A DNA stretch of 64,000 nt from Bacteroidales bacterium (GCA_015061115.1 SUXE01000001.1:1-64000), one strand, 5' to 3'. Shown: positions 15,686-23,312, counted from the stretch's first letter. Translations and numbers: made by a program. Notes: generated by a model not told the origin, from the sequence alone.

Positions 15686-15713
15686 TTGTTACTATTATAT
15701 AATAACAAAAATA
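15686..15713 (-). promoter_or_regulatory. Promoter and imperfect palindrome upstream of the RHH-like gene
   Basis: On the minus strand TATTTTTG (15713-15706) matches the -7 box about 33 bp from the ATG. It adjoins an imperfect palindrome, TTGTTACTATTA...ATAACAA, that could be an operator. Confidence 0.5.
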
Positions 15714-15832
15714 GAATATGTAAGCAGAAAATAGAAATATAATAGTGCTGTTTTAATGCGGATTTTGGTATTTTATGGCATAAAATTCTACGGATTCAAT
15801 AAAGGATAGGAAAATCCAATTTTTTTAGGCGG

Positions 15833-16276
15833 TTTAGGCGAAATTTTGAACAATTTCCCGACCTCTCCCAAAAAACAGCCATATAAAAAACTCGGAAAAA
15901 AATTGTAAAATTGTAACCTTGTAACCTGATAGGGTTAAATTGTAGATAATCAATATTTTAAGTAGGGTACAATTTTAAAAATGAAATTGTATCAACGATA
16001 CAAAAAATTGTACCCGACCAACTGACCGCCCAAAATTGGGGCAAAAATGCCCATTTCGGTTACAATTTTGAAAATGGTGTTAAAAATTGTACCCAAAAAA
16101 TTGTAACTTTGTACCCATTGATTTTCAATGAATTATCTTTCAAAAAATGCTCGGTTACAAAGTTACAAAAATTTTCCACTTTTTGGTATACCCATTTTTC
16201 GACCTTTTTGGGCTGAAAAATCGACCCCACGGAGTCGCCCTAAAATTGTACCCCATTTAGGCGAAATTTTGAACAA
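15833..16276. repeat. Non-coding repeat region, candidate replication origin
   Basis: No gene is seen between 15674 and 16322. An identical 21-bp direct repeat (15833-15853 and 16256-16276) brackets about 400 bp. That interval holds about a dozen TTGTAACC/TTGTACCC-like motifs in both orientations, including a 16-bp inverted pair (16100-16115 and 16153-16168), and a GGGCA/TGCCC hairpin near 16030-16051. AT-rich stretches lie between. The pattern fits iterons, but initiator binding is not shown. Confidence 0.55.
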
Positions 16277-16280
16277 AAAA

Positions 16281-16304
16281 AAAGAGTGCCGATTAGCACT
16301 CTTT
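16281..16304 (-). terminator. Terminator of the YafQ-type operon
   Basis: AAAGAGTGC pairs with GCACTCTTT and runs into a T-tract on the minus strand, 19 bp after the toxin stop. Confidence 0.85.
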
Positions 16305-16322
16305 ATTATATTTTCTTTGTTT

Positions 16323-16598
16323 TTAGAATAGCTCTGAATGTGTATTTATTCTTAACAGGTTTAAGATTTGTAGCTCGCCATCTTCTTTGCTATATACTAA
16401 AAGCCAGTCTCCTGATATGTGGCACTCTCTTACTCCTTTATAATTGCCAATAAGTTTATGGTCTTTCTTGGCAGCTGGAAGAGTTTCATCATTCATCAGC
16501 ATTTTAATGATTTTGTTTAGCTCCTCCACATTCCTTTTTTGAGACTTTATCTTTTGGTAGTCTTTCTTATACTGTTTTGAAAATACAATCACTCTCAT
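16323..16598 (-). CDS. YafQ/RelE-family mRNA interferase toxin
   Basis: 91 residues, the usual length. The C-terminal motif block is clear: HKLIGNY, RECHISGDWLLVY and RINTHSELF, with the His, Asp and Phe residues that YafQ uses for ribosome-dependent mRNA cleavage. It overlaps its antitoxin gene by 4 bp. It lies between replication and packaging regions, where loss of the element would release toxicity. Confidence 0.85.
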   Translation of the reverse strand: MRVIVFSKQYKKDYQKIKSQKRNVEELNKIIKMLMNDETLPAAKKDHKLIGNYKGVRECHISGDWLLVYSKEDGELQILNLLRINTHSELF

Positions 16599-16804
16599 TT
16601 TTCAATTTCTTTAAGGTACTCTTCGAATGAATTGCATCTTGTACATTTCCCTTCTTTAATCTCATTGATCGCTTGCATAGTTAAATCAGCTTCTTTATCT
16701 TTTTTGGCTTTTTTTTCGCCAAGCATCCCCAATGATCTTAGAAACTCCACAACAGCTTTACCGGTTGTGGTTCTTTCGTTGATTGATATTGTGTATGTCG
16801 CCAT
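16595..16804 (-). CDS. Antitoxin of the YafQ-like toxin
   Basis: 69 residues with a short N-terminal strand (TYTISINERTTTGKAVVEFL) and an acidic or basic linker leading to a toxin-binding tail (CNSFEEYLKEI). It resembles RelB/DinJ or Phd-like partners in length and layout. It is the first gene of the pair. Confidence 0.75.
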   Translation of the reverse strand: MATYTISINERTTTGKAVVEFLRSLGMLGEKKAKKDKEADLTMQAINEIKEGKCTRCNSFEEYLKEIEK

Positions 16805-16867
16805 TGCCGTTTGTTTTTAGTTTCTGCAAAGATAGAAAAAGATATTTTGCTTTCAATCTATCCAGAC

Positions 16868-16897
16868 AAAAAAAGTCTCTTCACAGAGACTCTTTTT
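16868..16897 (-). terminator. Terminator after the primase-helicase operon
   Basis: GTCTCT/AGAGAC hairpin with flanking A and T runs; it ends in seven T on the minus strand. It lies about 120 bp beyond the primase stop. Nothing else is visible in 16898-17018. Confidence 0.75.
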
Positions 16898-17018
16898 CTT
16901 TTGCTTTGACTTATTAACTCATAAAAGGATAAAGTGAAAAGAAGGTTGCTCCACCGTCTCGGATTCACAACCTATGTAAATAATAAACTAATAACAAGTA
17001 AAGTTCAATATCATGAAT

Positions 17019-19856
17019 TTAATGGTTGTCTGTAGTGTTCCCTGCATAAACCACATACTGCCTTATCGGTTTGTTTTCCGTTCTGACGTAATAGAACTCT
17101 TCCGATTTGCCAAATATGTTTTTGCGGATTATTCTTCCTCTGTTGTCGTTAACTAACTCTACCGGGTTCAACTCTGTCACCCACTCGCACTGCTGGCAAA
17201 ACTCTCTCATAGCTTTACCAAACTTTGTCGTAGTCCATCCCTTCACATTTGAATCACGTAGAAATGCGTTAAACGTGTCGTTCTTGCTGACGTATGTATT
17301 AACGTTTTCACTATTTCTATTGAAATAGACTTCTGCCCATGAACGGAACTGGTTACCCATGATCTGAATTGATATACGGTCTTTGATCCTATCCATTGGC
17401 GGTGTTATCTTCACCACCTCTTTACTCACTTTCAGATAGAACTGCACGCAGTCAAGAAGGAAATTGACATCATCATTCCACATCTCGTTTGTGTAATGCT
17501 CACCGCCTAATTCCAGATTGAAATCATCATATATGCGTCGGCTCTCCCTGTAGTCGTTATCGTCTGTCTTCTGATGGTAGTAGTCGCTGAATACCACGAA
17601 CAACAAACGTCTAAGAGTGGCACTGTCTTTGTTTGGCGGTGGAAAATTCGACGTGAATGCGAATTTTGGCGATTTTGTAAAGTCCATCACGTTGGAATCC
17701 ACATGCTTCTTGTTAGTCTCCAGACTACCGGTGATCTTATCATAGAAGAATGTGAAATCGAAATGCTGGTCGGCATCGTCCACCCATATTACATCGGTGC
17801 TTTCAGTGACGTTCTGAAACAAGAACTGGTTTTCCGTCAGCTTCTTATTCTTACCACCCAAAAACAAGATGTTGCGGATGCTTTCAAGAAACTTGATCAT
17901 GAATGATTTTCCGCTACCTCCTGAAGATTCACCATCATTACTGATTTTGTCTTCCATGATCCAAAGCGCCCACGCTCTTGCCTGGTCTTTGTGACGGTGC
18001 AAAAGATAACCGATTGCGAACAACTTTGCCGCCAAGTTCTGCATCTGCTCCTGCTGCTCGTCATAGCTCAGACGCGCACCGCAGATATTGAATTTGTTGG
18101 CTTCGTTGTAACGCGCGTTTTCTTCACTCATTTGCGACGCTCTTTGCTCTAATTCCTCTCTCCAATATATGCGGCTCGCATTTATCAGATAGCGGAAATA
18201 GTGGCTCTTTATGTTCATCGGCAATATGCTCCACATCTCTTCACTCTCTCTTCTGAAATCAAAAGCTGGAGCGGTGCGACGGTAGTGTATTTGTGATATG
18301 TCATTTTCCCATACGTATCTGTTCATGTCGTTGGCTTTATGTTCCAACAGCTTCTCTCCTGTCACCTCTACACATAAGTTCTTAAAGTAGAAGAATTGTC
18401 TGTCGCTTTCACAATGAGAGAATGACAGATTAAGCAAAGGCAGATCGTCCATGGTGGATGCTTTTGTACGGTTGGAATTAAGAATCACGTTCAACACCTT
18501 GATGTCTTCACGTCTTTCTCTCAACCATGCAATCACATACTGGCGTATGTCCTTTGCCGTCACCTTCTTCACTACAGATCCGTCCACCTTCACCAGATAT
18601 TCTTCTTTCGTCAGCGGATCTGCCAATCTTCCGAATCCTGCCATCGAAAGAAAGTTGATATAGTATGCGGTGTTGATCTCGATACGCATTACTCCGTTAT
18701 CAGAAAGCGTGTTTTCCCAAAACCGCACTGGCATTGCAGTCTTCAGAAGATCTTCAAAGTCATGTTTGCTGCTTCGTAGCTCAACATAATCTCTTAAATC
18801 CTTTCTTGGTCTTCCTCGATTATCCCTATAGTCGCTCAACCAGTCGGGCAAAGAAGCTGTACGGATGTCGATATACTTGAATGCCAGTTCACGTCCTCTT
18901 CTGATACCAGTTTCGTCTTTGTCGGGAATATTATAAAGTGTCTCAACACACTTCATCACGTCTTTATACATCTGCTCCGTGAACGGCGCTGTCTCACTGT
19001 TGAGCCACAAAGGATAGTAGCCGTTGGCCAGGCAGTTCACCGCATCACGTTCACCGCTACAGATACATGCCGCCTGTAGCTTCTTCACTTTGTACGGTCT
19101 TCCTTCGTTCAACGGATCACCTTCAAACGCGATTCTGTCTGCTTCGTTGTATTGCTTGTAGTTGGCTTGCAATTCAGTCAGTCCGTTGATAAAATCCTTT
19201 GGCTTTGCACCGTTGTAGAAGAATCTGAAAGCCTTGTCAGGATTCAGCGGTTGATATATCTTGACGAAATGTTTCTGCTGGTCTCCGTCCATATAGTAGC
19301 ACAGACGCATAAAGATAGGGTAGGTCTCCGTGCTTGCAATTGTGGTCGTTTTAAGCAGTCCCGTCTCCCTATCTTTACTTGTCTTTGTGTAGCTAATCAA
19401 AGGCACATACGACAATGCGTCCAAATGCTCCTGCTTCACTTTCGGACCCCATATCTCCAACTCCTTCTCCGTGAACTTCTCTCTTTTCTCATAGCATAAA
19501 TCACCTTCCTTCTCGTCGGCTGTGGCTGGACGTGTGGTGATCTCGGCTCTGTTGACAGATACAGAAAGAGTTTCAGACACTCCGAACCTATCCGCAAGAA
19601 TGCAGATTGCCTCACGGAAATTACGACCTTCCTCCTTCATACAGATGTCAACAGCATTCATTGCGTGTGCATCGTCTCCAAAGTCGGTGACTTTCCAGAT
19701 CTCCCCGAACCTCTTTATATATGCTGATGGAGTCCGCTCATTACGCATGCGGAATGGTTTCCTACTATCCAGGCATTCACCAGCTTGCGGATAGTAGGAA
19801 AGGATTATATCCAAACCGCCATTCGTCTTTGCGTACAGATCTTCAATCTTTATCAT
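17019..19856 (-). CDS. Primase-helicase (Toprim plus SF3 helicase)
   Basis: 945 residues. An N-terminal part (about 1-100) resembles the DnaG-type zinc-finger region but lacks clear Cys ligands. A Toprim-like segment has Glu269 in CSGERDA and an acidic DKDETG near 315. A D5/SF3 helicase follows, with Walker A GGSGKS near 643 and Walker B VIWVDDAD near 690, then the SF3 motif TSNFPPP. It should initiate and unwind element DNA. Such fusions replicate viruses and satellites without a host helicase loader. It overlaps the next upstream gene by 14 bp. Confidence 0.85.
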   Translation of the reverse strand: MIKIEDLYAKTNGGLDIILSYYPQAGECLDSRKPFRMRNERTPSAYIKRFGEIWKVTDFGDDAHAMNAVDICMKEEGRNFREAICILADRFGVSETLSVSVNRAEITTRPATADEKEGDLCYEKREKFTEKELEIWGPKVKQEHLDALSYVPLISYTKTSKDRETGLLKTTTIASTETYPIFMRLCYYMDGDQQKHFVKIYQPLNPDKAFRFFYNGAKPKDFINGLTELQANYKQYNEADRIAFEGDPLNEGRPYKVKKLQAACICSGERDAVNCLANGYYPLWLNSETAPFTEQMYKDVMKCVETLYNIPDKDETGIRRGRELAFKYIDIRTASLPDWLSDYRDNRGRPRKDLRDYVELRSSKHDFEDLLKTAMPVRFWENTLSDNGVMRIEINTAYYINFLSMAGFGRLADPLTKEEYLVKVDGSVVKKVTAKDIRQYVIAWLRERREDIKVLNVILNSNRTKASTMDDLPLLNLSFSHCESDRQFFYFKNLCVEVTGEKLLEHKANDMNRYVWENDISQIHYRRTAPAFDFRRESEEMWSILPMNIKSHYFRYLINASRIYWREELEQRASQMSEENARYNEANKFNICGARLSYDEQQEQMQNLAAKLFAIGYLLHRHKDQARAWALWIMEDKISNDGESSGGSGKSFMIKFLESIRNILFLGGKNKKLTENQFLFQNVTESTDVIWVDDADQHFDFTFFYDKITGSLETNKKHVDSNVMDFTKSPKFAFTSNFPPPNKDSATLRRLLFVVFSDYYHQKTDDNDYRESRRIYDDFNLELGGEHYTNEMWNDDVNFLLDCVQFYLKVSKEVVKITPPMDRIKDRISIQIMGNQFRSWAEVYFNRNSENVNTYVSKNDTFNAFLRDSNVKGWTTTKFGKAMREFCQQCEWVTELNPVELVNDNRGRIIRKNIFGKSEEFYYVRTENKPIRQYVVYAGNTTDNH

Positions 19857-20073
19857 CGTCGTAAGCTTTAAGAATTTCTTGGATTCCTTTTATCGCTTGC
19901 TCTCTGTCGGAATCAGAAATAATGATCTTAGAAATACCCTGTCTGAATAGATTGCGTACCTCAGTCACATTGCAGCTGCTCAACGCCTCTATTTTGTCTG
20001 CTATCTCGGTCGCAAATTCCGTCGGCACTGGCAGACACAATACATTAAGTGATTTGATTATCCTTGTCTTCAT
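19843..20073 (-). CDS. Small helical protein upstream of the primase
   Basis: 76 residues from the ATG at 20073, which has AAAAGG upstream; an upstream GTG at 20106 would overlap the preceding gene. It is helical throughout, ending in an acidic tail. No family is recognised. Overlap with the primase start suggests a replication accessory role. Confidence 0.5.
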   Translation of the reverse strand: MKTRIIKSLNVLCLPVPTEFATEIADKIEALSSCNVTEVRNLFRQGISKIIISDSDREQAIKGIQEILKAYDDDKD

Positions 20074-20086
20074 AGCCTTTTCGTTT

Positions 20087-20311
20087 TCAGAATTTAGTTT
20101 TCTCACACAATAGAACCGAATCGTTCCGTATTATTATCACTGTCTCCGTCCGCTCTTTGCGGTCGCATATATATATCTGTCTGTAGCGGTCTCCGTTTTC
20201 CGTCCATGTTGTGTCATAGCTCGGAATGGTGGTGTCTTCGTAGACACTGCTCGACGGCAATGCCACCAGAGCGGATATTGCTAGCAATATGATCAAAACC
20301 GTGTTTCTCAT
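20087..20311 (-). CDS. Secreted or membrane-anchored small protein (74 aa)
   Basis: The N-terminus is a signal-peptide-like helix (TVLIILLAISALVALPSSS) followed by a short beta-rich domain with two Cys. Such a protein could act in the periplasm, for example in superinfection exclusion, but I see no family motif. Confidence 0.5.
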   Translation of the reverse strand: MRNTVLIILLAISALVALPSSSVYEDTTIPSYDTTWTENGDRYRQIYICDRKERTETVIIIRNDSVLLCEKTKF

Positions 20312-20523
20312 AATCCTTTTATCGCTTTTTCTATTATGGATTTAAGCGGCACATGGTTTCGGTAGTACTTTATCCAGATTGTCGCCACACTCTGATAATC
20401 CTCTATATCCTCAACCCTGCAAGACGGATAATCCTGCAAAGCTTTAAGGATAGCGTCGACGTGGATGCTTTCCGCTTCCACCACCGCGCCGCCTGATATG
20501 TAGTTAATCTTTATGTCCTCCAT
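20308..20523 (-). CDS. Unknown early protein (71 aa)
   Basis: The start at 20523 is chosen because GGAGGGAAG lies just upstream. The protein has a beta-alpha layout with a conserved-looking RVEDIEDYQSVATIWIKYYR segment. It overlaps neighbours by a few bases on both sides. Function unknown. Confidence 0.5.
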   Translation of the reverse strand: MEDIKINYISGGAVVEAESIHVDAILKALQDYPSCRVEDIEDYQSVATIWIKYYRNHVPLKSIIEKAIKGL

Positions 20524-20767
20524 CTTTCTTCCCTCCATACTTCTTGTTATTGAATACAAGATCCATAAGCTGATCAGATGTCAAGTCCTTCAGCTCCATC
20601 ACTATTTGCCTTACTATAAAATCGCAACCTATTGCATCGAAACAGCAAATAGGCTCGTTCGTGCAGTAAGAACACATCTTATCTTTATAGTCTTTCTCCA
20701 CCTTTATACTCCCTACATAGATAAGATTCGTAAGCTGTTGGCCTGTCAGTGTGTGCTTCTTTCCCAT
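20504..20767 (-). CDS. Cys-rich early protein (87 aa)
   Basis: The central cluster C-x2-C...CC...C (CSYCTNEPICCFDAIGC) could bind a metal. The ends are helical and Lys/Gly-rich. Unknown family, in the early operon. Confidence 0.5.
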   Translation of the reverse strand: MGKKHTLTGQQLTNLIYVGSIKVEKDYKDKMCSYCTNEPICCFDAIGCDFIVRQIVMELKDLTSDQLMDLVFNNKKYGGKKDGGHKD

Positions 20768-20775
20768 AGGCTTAA

Positions 20776-21033
20776 CTAAATGTAGTCGTAACGCACTTTA
20801 CACTCAAATGAAATCAGAGTCCCCTCTATTTCATCTTCTCCGTATACTCTCTCCTCGACAATCAAATCTCCAATTTCATAGAAGTACTTCTGCATACAGA
20901 CTAACAGCTTGTTGCATTCTGTAAAACTTATGATCTCAAAGCTAAACTTGTTTTCTCCTACAGCACATATCTTCTCGATCTTAGCAATTCTTTCGATCTC
21001 ATTGCTGAACTCTTCTAATGCTGAATATCTCAT
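20776..21033 (-). CDS. Unknown early protein (85 aa)
   Basis: A mixed alpha/beta soluble protein with no signal, membrane segment or recognised motif. Start at 21033, with the stop 8 bp before the next gene. Confidence 0.45.
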   Translation of the reverse strand: MRYSALEEFSNEIERIAKIEKICAVGENKFSFEIISFTECNKLLVCMQKYFYEIGDLIVEERVYGEDEIEGTLISFECKVRYDYI

Positions 21034-21045
21034 GGTCTTCTTTAT

Positions 21046-21180
21046 TTAAGGTTGTTCTACTTCGCTTATATGGATATATCCTTTCCATATTAGATGTATG
21101 AAAAAGCTACACATGAAGAGATCATTTTGCATGAACTCATCTATGGTCTGATAAATTGTTCTAAGTATTCTTATTTCCAT
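21046..21180 (-). CDS. 44-aa early peptide
   Basis: The ATG at 21180 follows AAGAAGAAG and overlaps the end of the upstream gene by 20 bp. The peptide is aromatic and hydrophobic (FMCSFFIHLIW). It fills an otherwise empty 127-bp gap. Its reality rests on position only. Confidence 0.4.
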   Translation of the reverse strand: MEIRILRTIYQTIDEFMQNDLFMCSFFIHLIWKGYIHISEVEQP

Positions 21181-21511
21181 CTTCTTCTTCTTTTATAAGT
21201 TCAACAAATTTTACATTTACTCCGTCCTTTCTTTTACAGCATGGACCGGTGACGAATATGAGGTCTGCACAGTCTTCATAATTGAAGAAAAAGCATCCTT
21301 CACATCCTTCTGATGGAGTCACGACAAACTCTTTGTCTCTCCACTTTATCTTTTCTCCTACCTTCTTTTCAAAGCTCTTTTCTTTACGTTTTTTTTTCGG
21401 CTCGTTGAATAACAGACTCAGCATAGGGAATGCGAACAGCAACACTATTGCTACTGCTATCGCTTTCGGTTCTTCCATTATTGAGTCTATTAAGTCGAAT
21501 ATGTTAGTCAT
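21161..21511 (-). CDS. Membrane protein with Cys-rich domain (116 aa)
   Basis: A membrane helix at about 17-36, a Lys-rich linker and a domain with CEGCFFF...DC and GPCCKRKDG. The Cys pattern is reminiscent of small zinc- or disulfide-stabilised domains common in Bacteroidales phages. Function unknown. Confidence 0.55.
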   Translation of the reverse strand: MTNIFDLIDSIMEEPKAIAVAIVLLFAFPMLSLLFNEPKKKRKEKSFEKKVGEKIKWRDKEFVVTPSEGCEGCFFFNYEDCADLIFVTGPCCKRKDGVNVKFVELIKEEEDGNKNT

Positions 21512-21617
21512 CTTCTTTCTCCTCTTTTTCTTCCTTGAAATCGTCTGTCGTCAGCACCGCATATCTGATCATGAATGCGAACGACAGCCACAACAAAAAC
21601 TCAACTCCTGCTTCCAT
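21504..21617 (-). CDS. 37-aa membrane peptide
   Basis: ATG at 21617, overlapping the next start by 8 bp. There is one hydrophobic helix (VEFLLWLSFAFMI) and an acidic tail of Glu, Lys and Asp. Plausible small early membrane protein. Confidence 0.5.
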   Translation of the reverse strand: MEAGVEFLLWLSFAFMIRYAVLTTDDFKEEKEEKEDD

Positions 21618-21632
21618 AGCCTTATCCTTTTA

Positions 21633-21806
21633 CTAGTTTTTATACACACCGCCCTCCTTCAGGGCGGTTTCTCTGATCTGCTGTCGCTTCAACGTCGACA
21701 CGTCTCCACGCAACGCTTTTCTTACCGTCACATGGTTGAAACCGTAACCGTCTTTGCTTGTCAGCTTCTCTCTTATCTCCTTACTAACTAAAATTTCTCT
21801 TTCCAT
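21633..21806 (-). CDS. Small DNA-binding-like protein (57 aa)
   Basis: ATG at 21806, stop at 21633. The segment GFNHVTVRKALRGDVSTLKRQQIRETAL resembles the recognition helix and following helix of Cro or LacI-like short repressors. A GC-rich hairpin (CCGCCC/GGGCGG, 21649-21670) lies in its 3' end. It could be a Cro-like regulator of the early operon. Confidence 0.55.
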   Translation of the reverse strand: MEREILVSKEIREKLTSKDGYGFNHVTVRKALRGDVSTLKRQQIRETALKEGGVYKN

Positions 21807-21832
21807 TTCTTCTTCTCATTTTTTTTAAATCG

Positions 21833-21941
21833 TGGCTGGCGACGGAATCGAACCGCCTGGAGTCCTACGCTTCATGGATGGCCAAGTCTTACCTTTTATC
21901 CATGATTCTTGCAGTCCACCTTTATCTGCATCTTTCCAACC
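21833..21941 (-). ncRNA. tRNA-like RNA 1 with an oversized anticodon arm
   Basis: On the minus strand a 6-bp acceptor stem (GGTTGG/CCAGCC), a D-arm (TGCAG/CTGCA with loop ATAAAGGTGGA) and a T-arm (GGCGG-TTCGATT-CCGTC) are clear. The place of the anticodon arm is taken by an 8-bp stem (TCATGGAT/ATCCATGA) with an 18-nt loop, and 14 nt precede the T-arm. No normal 7-nt anticodon loop is seen. Confidence 0.6.
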
Positions 21942-21984
21942 AATCCAAACAATAACATCCATACCATTAAACGAATTTAGCTAG

Positions 21985-22070
21985 TGGCCGGGGACGGACT
22001 CGAACCGCCCACCGCACGAGGCTTTTTACTTTTATATCGTTGCTCTACCCACACGCGCAATCGCCCGACC
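21985..22070 (-). ncRNA. tRNA-like RNA 2 with an oversized anticodon loop
   Basis: On the minus strand a 7-bp acceptor stem (GGTCGGG/CCCGGCC), a D-stem (TTGC/GCAA) with a GGGTAGA loop and a T-arm (GGCGG-TTCGAGT-CCGTC) are clear. The anticodon region holds only ACGA/TCGT around a loop of about 17 nt that shares ATAAAAG...GCC with RNA 1. Downstream on the plus strand an inverted repeat (GCAAAC/GTTTGC, about 22074-22099) lies in the otherwise empty 22071-22156. Confidence 0.6.
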
Positions 22071-22156
22071 AATTGCAAACGATCTTCACAGATGGTTTGC
22101 ATAGAATTTGTTGTCATATTATTACAATGACGGCAACTGTTGGTTTCTATTGTGTA

Positions 22157-22342
22157 TCACTTAATTCTTTCGATCATATCTTCTATCTCACCGCATATTT
22201 CCCATCCGGCTTTTGTTGTCATCGAATTTGCTATCATGTGCAGTAGATATTTCTTATCCTGCCAAGTAAGTTCGTCAATATTACTCTCAAGGAATTCGAT
22301 TATATCTTCTGGCTCTACCGATATTCTTATTTGTCCTTTCAT
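22157..22342 (-). CDS. Small helical early protein (61 aa)
   Basis: An acidic, helical, soluble protein with no recognised motif. It overlaps the previous gene by 4 bp (ATGA), which supports translation. Confidence 0.5.
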   Translation of the reverse strand: MKGQIRISVEPEDIIEFLESNIDELTWQDKKYLLHMIANSMTTKAGWEICGEIEDMIERIK

Positions 22343-22560
22343 AGCTCTTTATTTAAAAGTTTCTGTTTGTGTCTCCATTCTCGATTATAGGCAAGCTTCT
22401 TTTCCCTATATACAGGGTCGTTGCGGTATCTCTCACGTTGCGTCTTGCAGATCTTCTTCTTGTCTTCCGACGGTCTGTTGGCGCGTAGCCACCTCTGATA
22501 TTCCGCATGATACCCGGGATGCTTTGCCCTCCATTGCCTTTGATATTCCGCTGTTGCCAT
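22339..22560 (-). CDS. Basic early protein, first gene of the leftward operon (73 aa)
   Basis: Start at 22560 (MATAEYQRQW). It is rich in Arg, Lys, Tyr and Trp and has repeated YxRxWRxKxP-like units (QRQWRAKHPGYHAEYQRWLRA), as in phage proteins with HNH-associated or nucleic-acid-binding basic repeats. It is the first gene after the divergent promoter region. Confidence 0.55.
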   Translation of the reverse strand: MATAEYQRQWRAKHPGYHAEYQRWLRANRPSEDKKKICKTQRERYRNDPVYREKKLAYNREWRHKQKLLNKEL

Positions 22561-22581
22561 ACTTCTTACTTTTTGTGGTTT

Positions 22582-22688
22582 GAAAAATTTTCCTTTTCTT
22601 TGCCGTTTCAAAACGTATCAAAAACTATCTTTTTGTAGTCTTTTTGTGTCGTTTCGTATCGCAAAGGTGAGAAAAATTTTCCTCACCT
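22582..22688. promoter_or_regulatory. Operator/promoter region between early operon and repressor
   Basis: The 13-bp sequence GAAAAATTTTCCT occurs exactly at 22582-22594 and 22671-22683. The second copy lies in a 24-bp palindrome with arms AGGTGAG/CTCACCT (22665-22688, 22 of 24 bases symmetric). Both sit in the 166-bp divergent intergenic region, as expected for repressor operators. Confidence 0.65.
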
Positions 22689-22726
22689 CAAAGGAATTTG
22701 TTAGAAATTTTACTCAAAAGAAATAT

Positions 22727-23155
22727 ATGATTTCACAGAGAATTAAACAAATCATTGATAATGAAAATCTTAGTATAAGGAAGTTTGAGGAAAAAATTTC
22801 TTGTACTCAGGGAATTATCACTAAGTGCATTCGTGCAAATACCGACATTTCATCAAAAGTGATTAGTTCTATTATTAGAAATTTTCCTCAATATTCGGCT
22901 CTTTGGCTCTTAACAGGCGAAGGAGAAATGTTTGTAAGCAATGAGATTGCAAGCGATTGTAAGCAGACGGACAATGTGGAAGAAGAAAACATCAGTAGAA
23001 GATTGGATGATATGGAAAAGAGGGAGGCTCAAAGGGATTTCCTTCTTAACAGGATAGCCGACACACTTGATGGGATCAATAAGATTCTTGCGCATTTGCC
23101 CGAAAATCCCGAAAAAGAGAGCGGTGTGAAAAATAATTCGTCGCTATGTGGATAA
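22727..23155 (+). CDS. CI-like XRE-family repressor
   Basis: 142 residues from the ATG at 22727. The N-terminal helix-turn-helix (about 5-60) includes SIRKFEEKISCTQGIITKCI, then a WLLTGEGEMF motif typical of Bacteroidota CI-type repressors and a C-terminal coiled coil that may mediate oligomerisation. No LexA-type peptidase domain is present, so SOS self-cleavage is unlikely. It is divergent from the early operon and beside attR, a typical lysogeny arrangement. Confidence 0.85.
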   Translation: MISQRIKQIIDNENLSIRKFEEKISCTQGIITKCIRANTDISSKVISSIIRNFPQYSALWLLTGEGEMFVSNEIASDCKQTDNVEEENISRRLDDMEKREAQRDFLLNRIADTLDGINKILAHLPENPEKESGVKNNSSLCG

Positions 23156-23280
23156 ATGGCTAATTGATAGATGATTATATGGTGTGAAAATGCGACAAAA
23201 TCGCGTCAAACGCACCGTTTTTAACAAAATTGCACCGCTGAAAATCAGTACTTTAAGGAGTAGGAGTCGGGATTTGAATG

Positions 23281-23312
23281 CCACGAGTTCGAATCTCGTC
23301 CTCACCGCAAAA
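23281..23312. other. attR, 32-bp direct repeat
   Basis: Identical to 350-381. It contains only the T-arm and acceptor end of tRNA-Ser; the 5' half of a tRNA is absent upstream. The remaining bases 23156-23280 carry no gene apart from a possible arm-type stretch near 23196-23220. Confidence 0.9.

Larger units (their letters stand above)
350..23312. mobile_element. Integrated tailless-virus-like element (about 23 kb)
   Basis: The limits are the 32-bp att repeats. An integrase stands at the left end and a CI-like repressor at the right end, with leftward operons between them. The gene set includes a Toprim/SF3 primase-helicase, a small packaging-type ATPase, a candidate capsid protein, many single-span membrane proteins, lytic enzymes, a spike with 41-residue repeats and toxin-antitoxin modules. 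I see no large terminase, portal, tail tube, baseplate, relaxase or type IV secretion gene. That argues against a tailed prophage or an ICE and for a membrane-containing tailless virus. The virion assignment is inference from architecture. Confidence 0.85.

Noticed and set aside
21649..21670. GC-rich hairpin as a terminator
   Set aside because: It lies within the coding 3' end of the 57-aa gene and lacks a T-tract on the minus strand.
22580..22726. Longer start for the CI-like repressor
   Set aside because: The extension would cover the operator palindrome and lacks homology; the HTH begins at the ATG at 22727.
350..23312. Element as an ICE or mobilisable element
   Set aside because: No relaxase, coupling protein, mobilisation or type IV secretion gene is visible; the ATPase is small and sits with virion-type genes.
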